Source of the DNA: Rubrivivax sp.
Lineage (GTDB): Bacteria; Pseudomonadota; Gammaproteobacteria; Burkholderiales; Burkholderiaceae_C
NCBI GenBank assembly: GCA_027485165.1
Contig: JAIXRN010000090.1
Coordinates: 1 to 64,000, forward strand
Length of the DNA: 64,000 nt
Reading direction: 5' to 3'
The position numbers and the translations under genes are program-made. Each line of letters begins with the position of its first letter. Position 1 is the stretch's first letter. The notes under the pieces were generated by a model. That model searched no databases, was not told where the DNA came from, and saw only the letters and a list, made by a program, of their open reading frames with translations. Of the stretch, positions 26,121 through 33,546 are shown piece after piece.

Positions 26121-28758
26121 CCACTGAAGGCCGCAGCGCGGCCAACGCTGCCGCCACCACAGCTTGCGCGTCCACCTCGAAGAAACGTCGCAGCCGCTGC
26201 CGCGTGTCGCTGCGGCCGAAGCCGTCAGTGCCCAGGGTCAGCAGCCTGGCGTCCAGGTATTCGCCGATCAGCTGCGGCCAGGCGCGCACGTAGTCGCTGG
26301 CGGCCACCACGGGCGCCGTGCCCGGCAGCAGGCGCTGCAGGTGCGTGGGCCGACGCTGGGGCAGCGGGCTGATGCGGTCCAGCCGCTGCGCCTCACGTGC
26401 TTGCCTGGCCAGTTCGCTGTAGCTGGTGGCGCTGAACACTTCGCAGCTGACGCCATGTTCGGCATGCAGCTGCTGCGCAGCCTTCAGCACCTCGCGCAGG
26501 ATGGCGCCAGACCCCAGCAGCCGCAGCTGCGCCGGGCCGTCGCCGAAGGCCTGTAGCCGGTACAGACCCTTCACGACATCGTCATGCGCATCGGCCGGCA
26601 GGCTGGGCATGGCGTGGTTTTCGTTCATCATCACCACGTAGTGGAACTCGTCGCGCTGTTCCACCAGCATGCGCTGCATGCCGTGCTGCAGGATGACGGC
26701 CAGTTCGCCGGCATGCGCCGGGTCCCAGGCCACGCAGTTGGGCACCGTACTGGCCACCAGCAGGCTGCTGCCGTCCTGGTGCTGCAGGCCTTCGCCGCCC
26801 AGCGTGGTGCGGCCGGCGGTGGCACCGAACAGGAAGCCGCGGCAGCGCTGGTCGGCGGCTGACCAGATCAGGTCGCCCACGCGCTGGAAGCCGAACATCG
26901 AGTAGTAGATGTACACCGGCAGCATCGGCAGGCCATGCACGCTGTAGCTGGTGGCGGCCGATATCCAGCTGCTCAGCGCGCCGGCTTCGTTGATGCCTTC
27001 TTCCAGCAGCTGGCCGTCGCGCGCTTCGCGGTAGTACAGCATCGTGTCGCGGTCTTCGGGCTCGTACTGCTGGCCGTCTGGCGCGTAAATGCCGATTTGC
27101 CGGAACAGGCTGGCCATGCCGAAGGTGCGGGCTTCATCTGCCACGATGGGCACGATGCGCGGGCCCAGGGTCGGGTCCTTCAGCAGGTTGCCCAGCATGC
27201 GCACGGCGGCCATGGTGGTGCTCATTTCCTTACCTTCGGCGTTCAGCGCGAAGTCGCCCCAGGCCGCCAGCGGCGGCACGGGCAGCACGGGCGCTGTGGC
27301 ATTGCGCAGCGGCAGCGGGCCGCCGAGTGCTTCGCGGCGGGCGCGCAGGTAGCGCATCTCGGCGCTGTCCTCAGCGGGCTTGATGAAGCGCAGCGCGGCC
27401 AGGTCGTCGTCGGTCAGGGGCAGCGCAAAGCGGTCGCGGAAGGCCTTCACCGCGTCCAGGTCCAGCTTCTTGGCCTGGTGTGCCGTCATGCGGCTTTCGC
27501 CGGCGCCGCCCAGGCCGTAACCCTTCTTCGTCTTGGCCAGGATCACGGTGGGCCGGCCGGTCTTCTGCACCGCCTGCGCCTGCGCTTCCGCGAAGGCGGC
27601 GTAGAGCTTGCGGAAGTCGTGCCCGCCGCGCTTCAGGCCATCGATCTCGGCTTCGCTCATGTGGGCCACGAGCTTCTGCACTTCCGGGTCTTGGCGGAAG
27701 AAGTGTTCGATGTTGTAGGCGCCGTCCTTCGCGCCCAGGGTCTGGTACTGGCCGTCGACCGTGCGGCTGAGCGCGCGCAGCAGCACGTGCTGCGTGTCGC
27801 GCGCGAACAGCGCGTCCCATTCGCTGCCCCACAGCACCTTGATGACGTGCCAGCCCGCGCCTTTGAACAGCGCTTCCAGCTCTTGGATGATCTGCCCGTT
27901 GCCGCGCACCGGGCCGTCCAGGCGCTGCAGGTTGCAGTTGACGATGAACGTCAGGTTGTCGAGCTTCTCGCGTGCGGCCAGGGTCAGGCCGGCGATGGAT
28001 TCGGGCTCGTCCATCTCGCCGTCGCCGAACACGCCCCAGACATGCCGGCCGGTGCAGTCCAGCAGGCCGCGCGCGGTGACGTAGCGCATGAAGCGCGCCT
28101 GGTACACGGCGTTCAGTGGCCCCAGGCCCATGCTGCCGGTGGGGAACTGCCAGAAGCCGGGCATCAGCCAGGGGTGGGGATAGGAACACAGGCCGCCGCC
28201 TACATGGGCATCGTCGCCGTCATCGCCCTCGGCGCTGATCTCCTGCCGGTAGCGCGCCAGCTGCGCTTCGCTCAGCCGGCCTTCCAGAAAGGCCCGCGCA
28301 TAGACACCAGGCGCCGAATGCGGCTGGAAGAACACCAGGTCGCTGCGCTGCCCGCAGGCGCTGCCCTTGAAGAAGTGGTTGAAGCCGACTTCGAAGATCT
28401 CTGCCGCCGACGCATAGCTGGCGATGTGCCCGCCCAGTTCGCCGTAGGCTTCGTTGGCGCGCACCACCATCGCCAGCGCATTCCAGCGCATCAGGGCCGT
28501 GAGCCGTTCTTCGGTACGCAGGTCGCCGGGGTAGGCACCCTGGCGTTCCAGCGCGATGCTGTTGCGATAGGCCGAAAAGGGCTGCGCCTGCGGCACCAGG
28601 CCCTGTTCCTGCGCGGCGGCCTGCAGGTGTTCGATCAGGTGTAGCGCCCGGGCCGGGCCGGCACTTTCGACCACCGCCTGCAGGGCGTCCAGCCATTCGC
28701 GGGTCTCTTCGCTGTCGGGGTCTTGGCGGCCGTCGATGTCGATGCCGGGTTTCTGCAT
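26116..28758 (-). CDS. aceE: Pyruvate dehydrogenase E1 component, homodimeric type
   Basis: An 880-residue thiamine-diphosphate enzyme that decarboxylates pyruvate and acetylates the lipoyl group of E2. Its length and full-length pattern match E. coli AceE. It has the N-terminal ETREWLDALQAVVE, GGHIASYASAAEIFEVGFNH, the cofactor motif starting GDGEMDEPES and ending in FIVNCN, the loop GLQHQDGSS, and LGTDGFGRSDTR near the end. An acidic insertion (EGDDGDDAHVGGG) interrupts the region before LCSYPHPWLMP. No aceF or lpd gene is adjacent, so it is an orphan here, perhaps a second copy. It starts 9 bp after the MipA/OmpV gene on the same strand and is probably cotranscribed with it. Confidence 0.9.
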   Translation of the reverse strand: MQKPGIDIDGRQDPDSEETREWLDALQAVVESAGPARALHLIEHLQAAAQEQGLVPQAQPFSAYRNSIALERQGAYPGDLRTEERLTALMRWNALAMVVRANEAYGELGGHIASYASAAEIFEVGFNHFFKGSACGQRSDLVFFQPHSAPGVYARAFLEGRLSEAQLARYRQEISAEGDDGDDAHVGGGLCSYPHPWLMPGFWQFPTGSMGLGPLNAVYQARFMRYVTARGLLDCTGRHVWGVFGDGEMDEPESIAGLTLAAREKLDNLTFIVNCNLQRLDGPVRGNGQIIQELEALFKGAGWHVIKVLWGSEWDALFARDTQHVLLRALSRTVDGQYQTLGAKDGAYNIEHFFRQDPEVQKLVAHMSEAEIDGLKRGGHDFRKLYAAFAEAQAQAVQKTGRPTVILAKTKKGYGLGGAGESRMTAHQAKKLDLDAVKAFRDRFALPLTDDDLAALRFIKPAEDSAEMRYLRARREALGGPLPLRNATAPVLPVPPLAAWGDFALNAEGKEMSTTMAAVRMLGNLLKDPTLGPRIVPIVADEARTFGMASLFRQIGIYAPDGQQYEPEDRDTMLYYREARDGQLLEEGINEAGALSSWISAATSYSVHGLPMLPVYIYYSMFGFQRVGDLIWSAADQRCRGFLFGATAGRTTLGGEGLQHQDGSSLLVASTVPNCVAWDPAHAGELAVILQHGMQRMLVEQRDEFHYVVMMNENHAMPSLPADAHDDVVKGLYRLQAFGDGPAQLRLLGSGAILREVLKAAQQLHAEHGVSCEVFSATSYSELARQAREAQRLDRISPLPQRRPTHLQRLLPGTAPVVAASDYVRAWPQLIGEYLDARLLTLGTDGFGRSDTRQRLRRFFEVDAQAVVAAALAALRPSVG

Positions 28759-28767
28759 GCCAGTCTT

Positions 28768-29637
28768 TCAGTCGGCCGCGGGTTCGTTGGAAGACCGCAG
28801 CGTGTAGGCAAAGCCCAGCCCGGCCGACCAGCCTGTCGTCTGCTTTACCAGTGGGCTGGCGCGGTTGGCGGCGCCGGCCACGCTGTCCAGCCGCGCGGTG
28901 GCGAACAAGCTGAGCTCGGGCGTGATGCGCCGGCCCAGCGTGCTGCCCAGGCGCCAGGCGATGAGCCCGGACTTGGCTTCATAGGCCGGGCGCTCGGCCG
29001 TGGCGTAGACCGGTGCCACGCCGTAGAAGGTGCTGCCCAGCCGCCGGTCGCCCACGAAGGCGCCAGCGCTGGCCGACCAGCGCCACGCGCCGCTGCGGCG
29101 TTCATGCCGCAGCGCGGGTTCGAAGGCCAGGCCGCGGCTGGCCAGGCCGTCGCTCAGGTCGAACACCCCGCGCAGCGGCAGGTCCAGCCGCCAGCTGCCG
29201 CCGGCTTCGCTGCTGGCCAGGTTCCAGCGCAGGCTGGGGCCGGCTTCGATCAGGGTGCCCAGGTCGGGCATGCCGCGGCGCGCTTCGATGCGCGACGAGC
29301 TGGAGCCCAGTGAACCGGCCACGCCCAGTTCCAGTTCGAAGCGCGGCGTGCGCAGCGCCCGCAGGCCCAGGCCGCCGCGGTCGGTGCGCAGCAGCGGGCC
29401 GCGGTAGACGGCGTACGGCAGCACCAGCGCGCGGCGCACCTGCTGGCTGGCGCCCGGGTAGGCCGGCTGGCTGCCGGCGGCACCGGCCACGCCCAGTTCC
29501 CACAGCGGTAGCGCCGGCGGCGCGCTGGCGGGCGCTGGCTGCGGCGCGGCCGCGGCCAGTGCCGTCAGGGCCGTCAGTGCCGTCAGGGCAGCCAGGGGCC
29601 TGCCGAGGGCGCGCAAATCGCTACTGAGTCTGTTCAT
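28768..29637 (-). CDS. MipA/OmpV-family outer-membrane protein
   Basis: A 289-residue outer-membrane beta-barrel with a signal peptide (about residues 12-42, ALTALTALTALAAAAPQPA) that is internally repetitive. The mature part opens with LWELGVAGAAGSQPAYPGA and continues with RGPLLRTDRGGLGLRAL, the pattern of MipA/OmpV scaffolding porins. The C-terminus GLGFAYTLRSSNEPAAD carries a few residues past the last strand. Its role may be anchoring murein enzymes or acting as a porin. The gene directly precedes aceE, an odd pairing. It diverges from the small hypothetical gene at 29726. Confidence 0.82.
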   Translation of the reverse strand: MNRLSSDLRALGRPLAALTALTALTALAAAAPQPAPASAPPALPLWELGVAGAAGSQPAYPGASQQVRRALVLPYAVYRGPLLRTDRGGLGLRALRTPRFELELGVAGSLGSSSSRIEARRGMPDLGTLIEAGPSLRWNLASSEAGGSWRLDLPLRGVFDLSDGLASRGLAFEPALRHERRSGAWRWSASAGAFVGDRRLGSTFYGVAPVYATAERPAYEAKSGLIAWRLGSTLGRRITPELSLFATARLDSVAGAANRASPLVKQTTGWSAGLGFAYTLRSSNEPAAD

Positions 29638-29725
29638 GAAAAAGTCCTGATTCTGGCGGCGCCCGCCGTGCCGCTATGCTGGCCTCCGGTTCTACCCTTC
29701 GCCGGCCAACTCCTGAGAAGCCACC

Positions 29726-29929
29726 ATGCAGACGCTCGACGAGATGCTCAGCCGCCGGCTGCTCACCCCCGCCCAGCATGCCGACATCGGCGCCTGGATC
29801 GCCCATGCCAAGACGCCCGAGGGCATTCTGCAGATGCCGCCCGCCCTGTGGCGCACCCTGGAATTGGCCAGCGTGCTGATGGACGTGGACGCCGACCTCA
29901 CGCGCCCGCCCACCCTGCGCGCCGATTGA
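29726..29929 (+). CDS. Small conserved-looking hypothetical protein
   Basis: A 67-residue soluble protein (MQTLDEMLSRRLLTPAQHAD...). The composition is balanced and helical, with no signal or membrane segment and a Pro-rich end. GAGAAGCC precedes the start. I do not recognise a family. The codon positions look coding, and it is followed after 40 bp by the UPF0149 gene on the same strand, which suggests an operon. Confidence 0.6.
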   Translation: MQTLDEMLSRRLLTPAQHADIGAWIAHAKTPEGILQMPPALWRTLELASVLMDVDADLTRPPTLRAD

Positions 29930-29969
29930 AGCGCGCGGCTGCGCCCACCCGTATCTTCGAAAGCCCCGC

Positions 29970-30587
29970 TTGGACTACCCGCAATACGACCCGCAGCTCG
30001 ACACCCCGCCGCTGGACGACAGCGAACTCGACGCCCTGGACAGCCTGCTGCAAGCTCTGCCCGGCGAGGCGGTGATGAACATCGAGGCGCTGGACGGTTA
30101 CCTCACCGCCTTGCTGGTCGGCCCGCCCGTGCTGGCGCGGCTGCGCACGGCCGACTGGCTGCCCGCGGTGTGGGGCGGCGACGGCGAAGGCGGCGCCCCT
30201 TTCCCCAGCCAGAAGCAGCGCAAGCGCGCCACCCTGCTGGTGCTGCGCCATCTGCATGCCGTGCAGCAGCAGCTGCAGGGCCCGCCTGAGGCCTGGGAAC
30301 CGGTGTTCAGCATTGCCGAAGCCGATGGCCGCGAATGGGTGGACGCCGAGGACTGGTGCGCCGGCTTTCTGCAGGCCACCGTGCTGGACCCCGAGGCCTG
30401 GGGTGCGCTGTTCGACCACGCGCAGCGGGGCCCGCTGCTGCTGCCCCTGGCCCTGCTGGGTGGCGACGACGCTGGCCTCGCCCCCACTGACCGCGACCGC
30501 CTGGCCGACCCGGCCCAGCGCGACGCGCTCAGCCGCGCCGTCGTCGACGGCGTGTTGGCCCTGAACGAAGCGAAAGTCACCCCATGA
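29970..30587 (+). CDS. UPF0149 (YecA/YgfB-like) protein
   Basis: A 205-residue acidic, helical protein of the UPF0149 group. Features are the N-terminal LDDSELDALDSLLQALPGEA, MNIEALDGYLTALLVGPP and WVDAEDWCAGFLQATVLDPEAW, all recurrent in YecA-type proteins. There is no C-terminal SEC-C zinc motif; the protein ends LNEAKVTP. The start is TTG 29970; no ATG lies before the conserved region. The dienelactone hydrolase gene overlaps its last codons (ATGA-type overlap). The function of the family is not established. Confidence 0.78.
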   Translation: MDYPQYDPQLDTPPLDDSELDALDSLLQALPGEAVMNIEALDGYLTALLVGPPVLARLRTADWLPAVWGGDGEGGAPFPSQKQRKRATLLVLRHLHAVQQQLQGPPEAWEPVFSIAEADGREWVDAEDWCAGFLQATVLDPEAWGALFDHAQRGPLLLPLALLGGDDAGLAPTDRDRLADPAQRDALSRAVVDGVLALNEAKVTP

Positions 30588-31480
30588 CAGCCCCGAACCC
30601 CCGTGACTTCCCGCCCGAGGCCTGGCGCCTGTTCGACCAGTACGTGCACGGCGACATCGGCCGGCGCGAATTCCTGGACGCCGCCGCGCGCCACGCCGGC
30701 AGTGCCGCCATGGCAACGGCCTGGCTGGCCGCGCTGAGCCCGCAGTTCGCGCTGGCCCAGCAGGTGCCGCCGAACGATGCGCGCATCGCCAGCGAACGCG
30801 CGGCCTTTTCCGCGCCGCAGGGCCATGGCGAAGTCAAGGGCCTGCTGGTGCGGCCCGCGGGCGCGCGCCCCGCCGCGGGCTGGCCGGCGGTGCTGGTGGT
30901 GCACGAAAACCGCGGCCTGAACCCCTACATCGAAGACGTAGCGCGGCGCCTGGCGGTAGCGGGCTATGTGGCCTTCGCGCCCGACGCGCTGGCCCCGCTG
31001 GGCGGCTACCCGGGCAACGAAGACGAAGCGCGCAAGCTGTTCCCGCAGGTCGACCAGGCCAAGGCCCGGCAGGACTTCCTGGCCGCAGCCCTGGCCCTGC
31101 AGGCGCTGCCCGGGCACAGCGGCCGCGTGGGCGTGGTGGGCTTTTGCTACGGCGGCGGCATGGCCAACTGGCTGGCCACGCAGTGGCCCGCGCTGGCTGC
31201 GGCCGTGCCCTTCTACGGCGGCCAGGCCCCGGCGGCCGACGCGCCGCGCATCAAGGCCCCGCTGCAGCTGCACTACGCCGGCAACGACGAGCGCATCAAC
31301 GCGGGCTGGCCACCTTTCGAAGCCGCCCTGAAGGCCGCTGGCGTGCCGCACGAAGCGCACTTCTACCCCGGCACCCAGCACGGCTTCCACAACGACACCA
31401 CGCCGCGCTACGACACGGCGGCTGCAGCCCTGGCCTGGGACCGCACGCTGGCCTTCTTCGCGCGCCACCTGCGCAGCTGA
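30584..31480 (+). CDS. Dienelactone-hydrolase-family protein with Tat-like leader
   Basis: A 298-residue hydrolase with the DLH fold. The nucleophile is Cys188 in GFCYGGG, the Asp is in the YAGNDERINAGW region (about 226-237), and the His is in GTQHGFHND (about 262-270). A twin-arginine-like N-terminus (GRREFL at 26-31, hydrophobic stretch to about 58, ending ALAQ) suggests export; this is the YghX/DLH-2 arrangement. ATG 30584 overlaps the upstream stop codon. The substrate is unknown; carboxymethylenebutenolide cleavage is the reference reaction only. Confidence 0.85.
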   Translation: MTAPNPRDFPPEAWRLFDQYVHGDIGRREFLDAAARHAGSAAMATAWLAALSPQFALAQQVPPNDARIASERAAFSAPQGHGEVKGLLVRPAGARPAAGWPAVLVVHENRGLNPYIEDVARRLAVAGYVAFAPDALAPLGGYPGNEDEARKLFPQVDQAKARQDFLAAALALQALPGHSGRVGVVGFCYGGGMANWLATQWPALAAAVPFYGGQAPAADAPRIKAPLQLHYAGNDERINAGWPPFEAALKAAGVPHEAHFYPGTQHGFHNDTTPRYDTAAAALAWDRTLAFFARHLRS

Positions 31481-31606
31481 AGCGCAGCGCATCGCGGGCG
31501 CTGGCCCCGCCGTGCACCGGCCACCCCGCGTTCGCACGCCACAAGCGTGGGCGTGCTGCGCATTCGGCCCACCAGCCCGCGCGGGCGGCATAGGACACTT
31601 GTGGGC

Positions 31607-32614
31607 ATGAAGATCCTGCTCACCGGTGCAGCCGGTTTCATCGGCGCGGCCGTGGCCGCACCCCTGTTGGCAAGGGGCGACGAAGTCGTTGGCCTGGACA
31701 ATCTGAACGACTACTACGACGTGCAGCTCAAGCGCGACCGCCTGGCCCGGCTGCAGGGCCAGCGCGGCTGGCGCTTCGTGCAGGGGGACGTGGGCGACCG
31801 CGCGGGCATGGCAGCGCTGTTCAGCACCGAGCGCTTCGACCGCGTCGTGCACCTGGCCGCGCAAGCCGGCGTGCGGCATTCGCTGCAGAACCCGAATGCG
31901 TATGTCGACAGCAACCTGGTCGGTTTCATGAACGTGCTGGAAGGCTGCCGCCACGCGCAGGTGCAGCACCTGGTGTATGCGTCTTCCAGCAGCGTCTACG
32001 GCGGCAACACGCGCATGCCGTTTTCAGAACACGACAGCGTCGACCACCCGGTGAGCCTGTACGCGGCAACGAAGAAGGCCAACGAGCTGATGGCCCACAC
32101 CTACAGCCACCTGTTCGGGCTGCCCACCACGGGGCTGCGCTTCTTTACCGTCTACGGCCCCTGGGGCCGGCCGGACATGGCGCTGTTCCTGTTCACCCGC
32201 GCCATCCTGGAAGGGCGGCCGATCCAGGTCTTCAACCAGGGCCAGATGCAGCGTGACTTCACCTATGTCGACGACGTGGTGGAAGGCGTCGTGCGCACAC
32301 TGGACCGCGTGCCCGACCCCGACCCCGCCTACCGGGCTGATGCCCCCGACCCGGCCAGCAGCGCCGCGCCCTACCGCGTCTTCAACATCGGCAACCACGC
32401 CCCGGTGCCGCTGCTGGACTTCATCGCCTGCGTGGAAGAAGCCGTGGGCCGGCCGGCCATCAAGCAGCTGCTGCCGCTGCAGCCCGGGGACGTGCCGGCC
32501 ACCTATGCCGACGTGGACGGGCTGGCGGCCTGGACAGGCTTTCGGCCGGCCACCGACATCCGCACCGGCGTGCGGCAGTTCGTGGACTGGTACCGCAGCT
32601 ACTACAAGGTCTGA
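31607..32614 (+). CDS. UDP-glucuronate 4-epimerase-like NAD-dependent epimerase
   Basis: A 335-residue extended SDR enzyme. It has the cofactor motif GAAGFIG (7-13), [17 protein letters not shown] (about 30-46) as in UDP-glucuronate epimerases, [14 protein letters not shown], and catalytic Tyr/Lys in [25 protein letters not shown] follows and DFTYVDDVV marks the substrate region. It would interconvert UDP-glucuronate and UDP-galacturonate to feed sugar precursors to the exopolysaccharide made by the downstream locus. ATG 31607 matches the family N-terminus. A perfect 12-bp palindrome (GCCCGCGCGGGC) lies about 25 bp upstream. Confidence 0.87.
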   Translation: MKILLTGAAGFIGAAVAAPLLARGDEVVGLDNLNDYYDVQLKRDRLARLQGQRGWRFVQGDVGDRAGMAALFSTERFDRVVHLAAQAGVRHSLQNPNAYVDSNLVGFMNVLEGCRHAQVQHLVYASSSSVYGGNTRMPFSEHDSVDHPVSLYAATKKANELMAHTYSHLFGLPTTGLRFFTVYGPWGRPDMALFLFTRAILEGRPIQVFNQGQMQRDFTYVDDVVEGVVRTLDRVPDPDPAYRADAPDPASSAAPYRVFNIGNHAPVPLLDFIACVEEAVGRPAIKQLLPLQPGDVPATYADVDGLAAWTGFRPATDIRTGVRQFVDWYRSYYKV

Positions 32615-32682
32615 ATGCGCAAGGTGTGCGTGCGCTGCAGCCGGCTCAGGCCGTGCGTCGCAGCGCCTTTGCCCAGCAGATG

Positions 32683-33546
32683 TCAGCGCCCGGCCAGCAG
32701 GTCGGCCAGCGCCTGCACCGGGATGGCGTAGCTGATGCCGGTGGGCTGGCTGAGTGCCGATTCGCGGCTGCCGCGCACCAGCACCATGTTCAGCACGCCC
32801 ACCACGGCGCCGCTGTCGGCGTCGAACACCGGGCCGCCGCTGTTGCCGGGGTAGGCCGTGGCGTCGAGCTGCAGCACGTCGACATTGCCCGCGCGCAGCC
32901 GCGCCACGGCGCGCGGGTCCAGCTGCTGGGCAGTGGCGGCGGGCAGGGCCAGCCGGGTGATGCTGGCCACGATGCCGCGGTGCGTGACGGGCGCAAAGCC
33001 GAAGGTGTTGCCGATCGGGAAGCCCATCAGCGCCACCGACTGTCCTTCGCGCACGCTGCCGCCGGCAGCCAGCGGCAGCGCGGGCAAAGGCGGGCCTTCG
33101 ATCTTCAGCAGCGCCAGGTCGTGCGTGCGGTCGCTGGCGTGCAGGCGCGCCAGGCGCACGCTGGCGCTGCCGTCGCCGCTGCTGCCGCCCGTGCCGGCCA
33201 CCCACACAGCTAGGCGCGCCGGGCTGCCGGCTTCGCTGCCTTCGGGCAGGACGTGGAAGTTGGTGGCGACCAGGCTGCCGTCGCCGACCACGAAGCCGCT
33301 GCCGCGAAAGCCGAAGCGCGGGTTGTCGGTGGCGTTGTAGGTGCCCACCGGCAGCACCGACCGGCGCACAGTGGCCACCACGTCGCGCAGGTCGGCCGCG
33401 CTGCGGCCGGGGCAGCCCAGGCCGCCTAGCGCGGCCAGCGTGGCCAGGGCTGCCTGCAACGCCTGGCGGCGGGCCAGCGGCTGGCCATCGGCCGTGAGAC
33501 GGGGCGAGGGCGAGGGCAAGGGCAAGGACGAGGCCGGTACCGGCAT
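32683..33546 (-). CDS. Trypsin-like serine protease coupled to prsT
   Basis: A 287-residue S1C-like protease. The catalytic triad is His98 in ATNFHVLP, Asp143 in THDLALLK and Ser236 in GNSGGPV. No PDZ domain follows, unlike DegP. The N-terminus holds ARRQALQAALATLAALGG, a possible Tat or lipoprotein leader with Cys45 in GGLGC. The first 18 residues come from hexamer-like GAGGGC/AAGGGC repeats. Its ATG shares one base with the prsT stop codon (TGATG), so it should be translated with PrsT. The likely location is the cell envelope; its target is unknown, and a role in processing or quality control of XrtA substrates is speculation. Confidence 0.85.
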   Translation of the reverse strand: MPVPASSLPLPSPSPRLTADGQPLARRQALQAALATLAALGGLGCPGRSAADLRDVVATVRRSVLPVGTYNATDNPRFGFRGSGFVVGDGSLVATNFHVLPEGSEAGSPARLAVWVAGTGGSSGDGSASVRLARLHASDRTHDLALLKIEGPPLPALPLAAGGSVREGQSVALMGFPIGNTFGFAPVTHRGIVASITRLALPAATAQQLDPRAVARLRAGNVDVLQLDATAYPGNSGGPVFDADSGAVVGVLNMVLVRGSRESALSQPTGISYAIPVQALADLLAGR

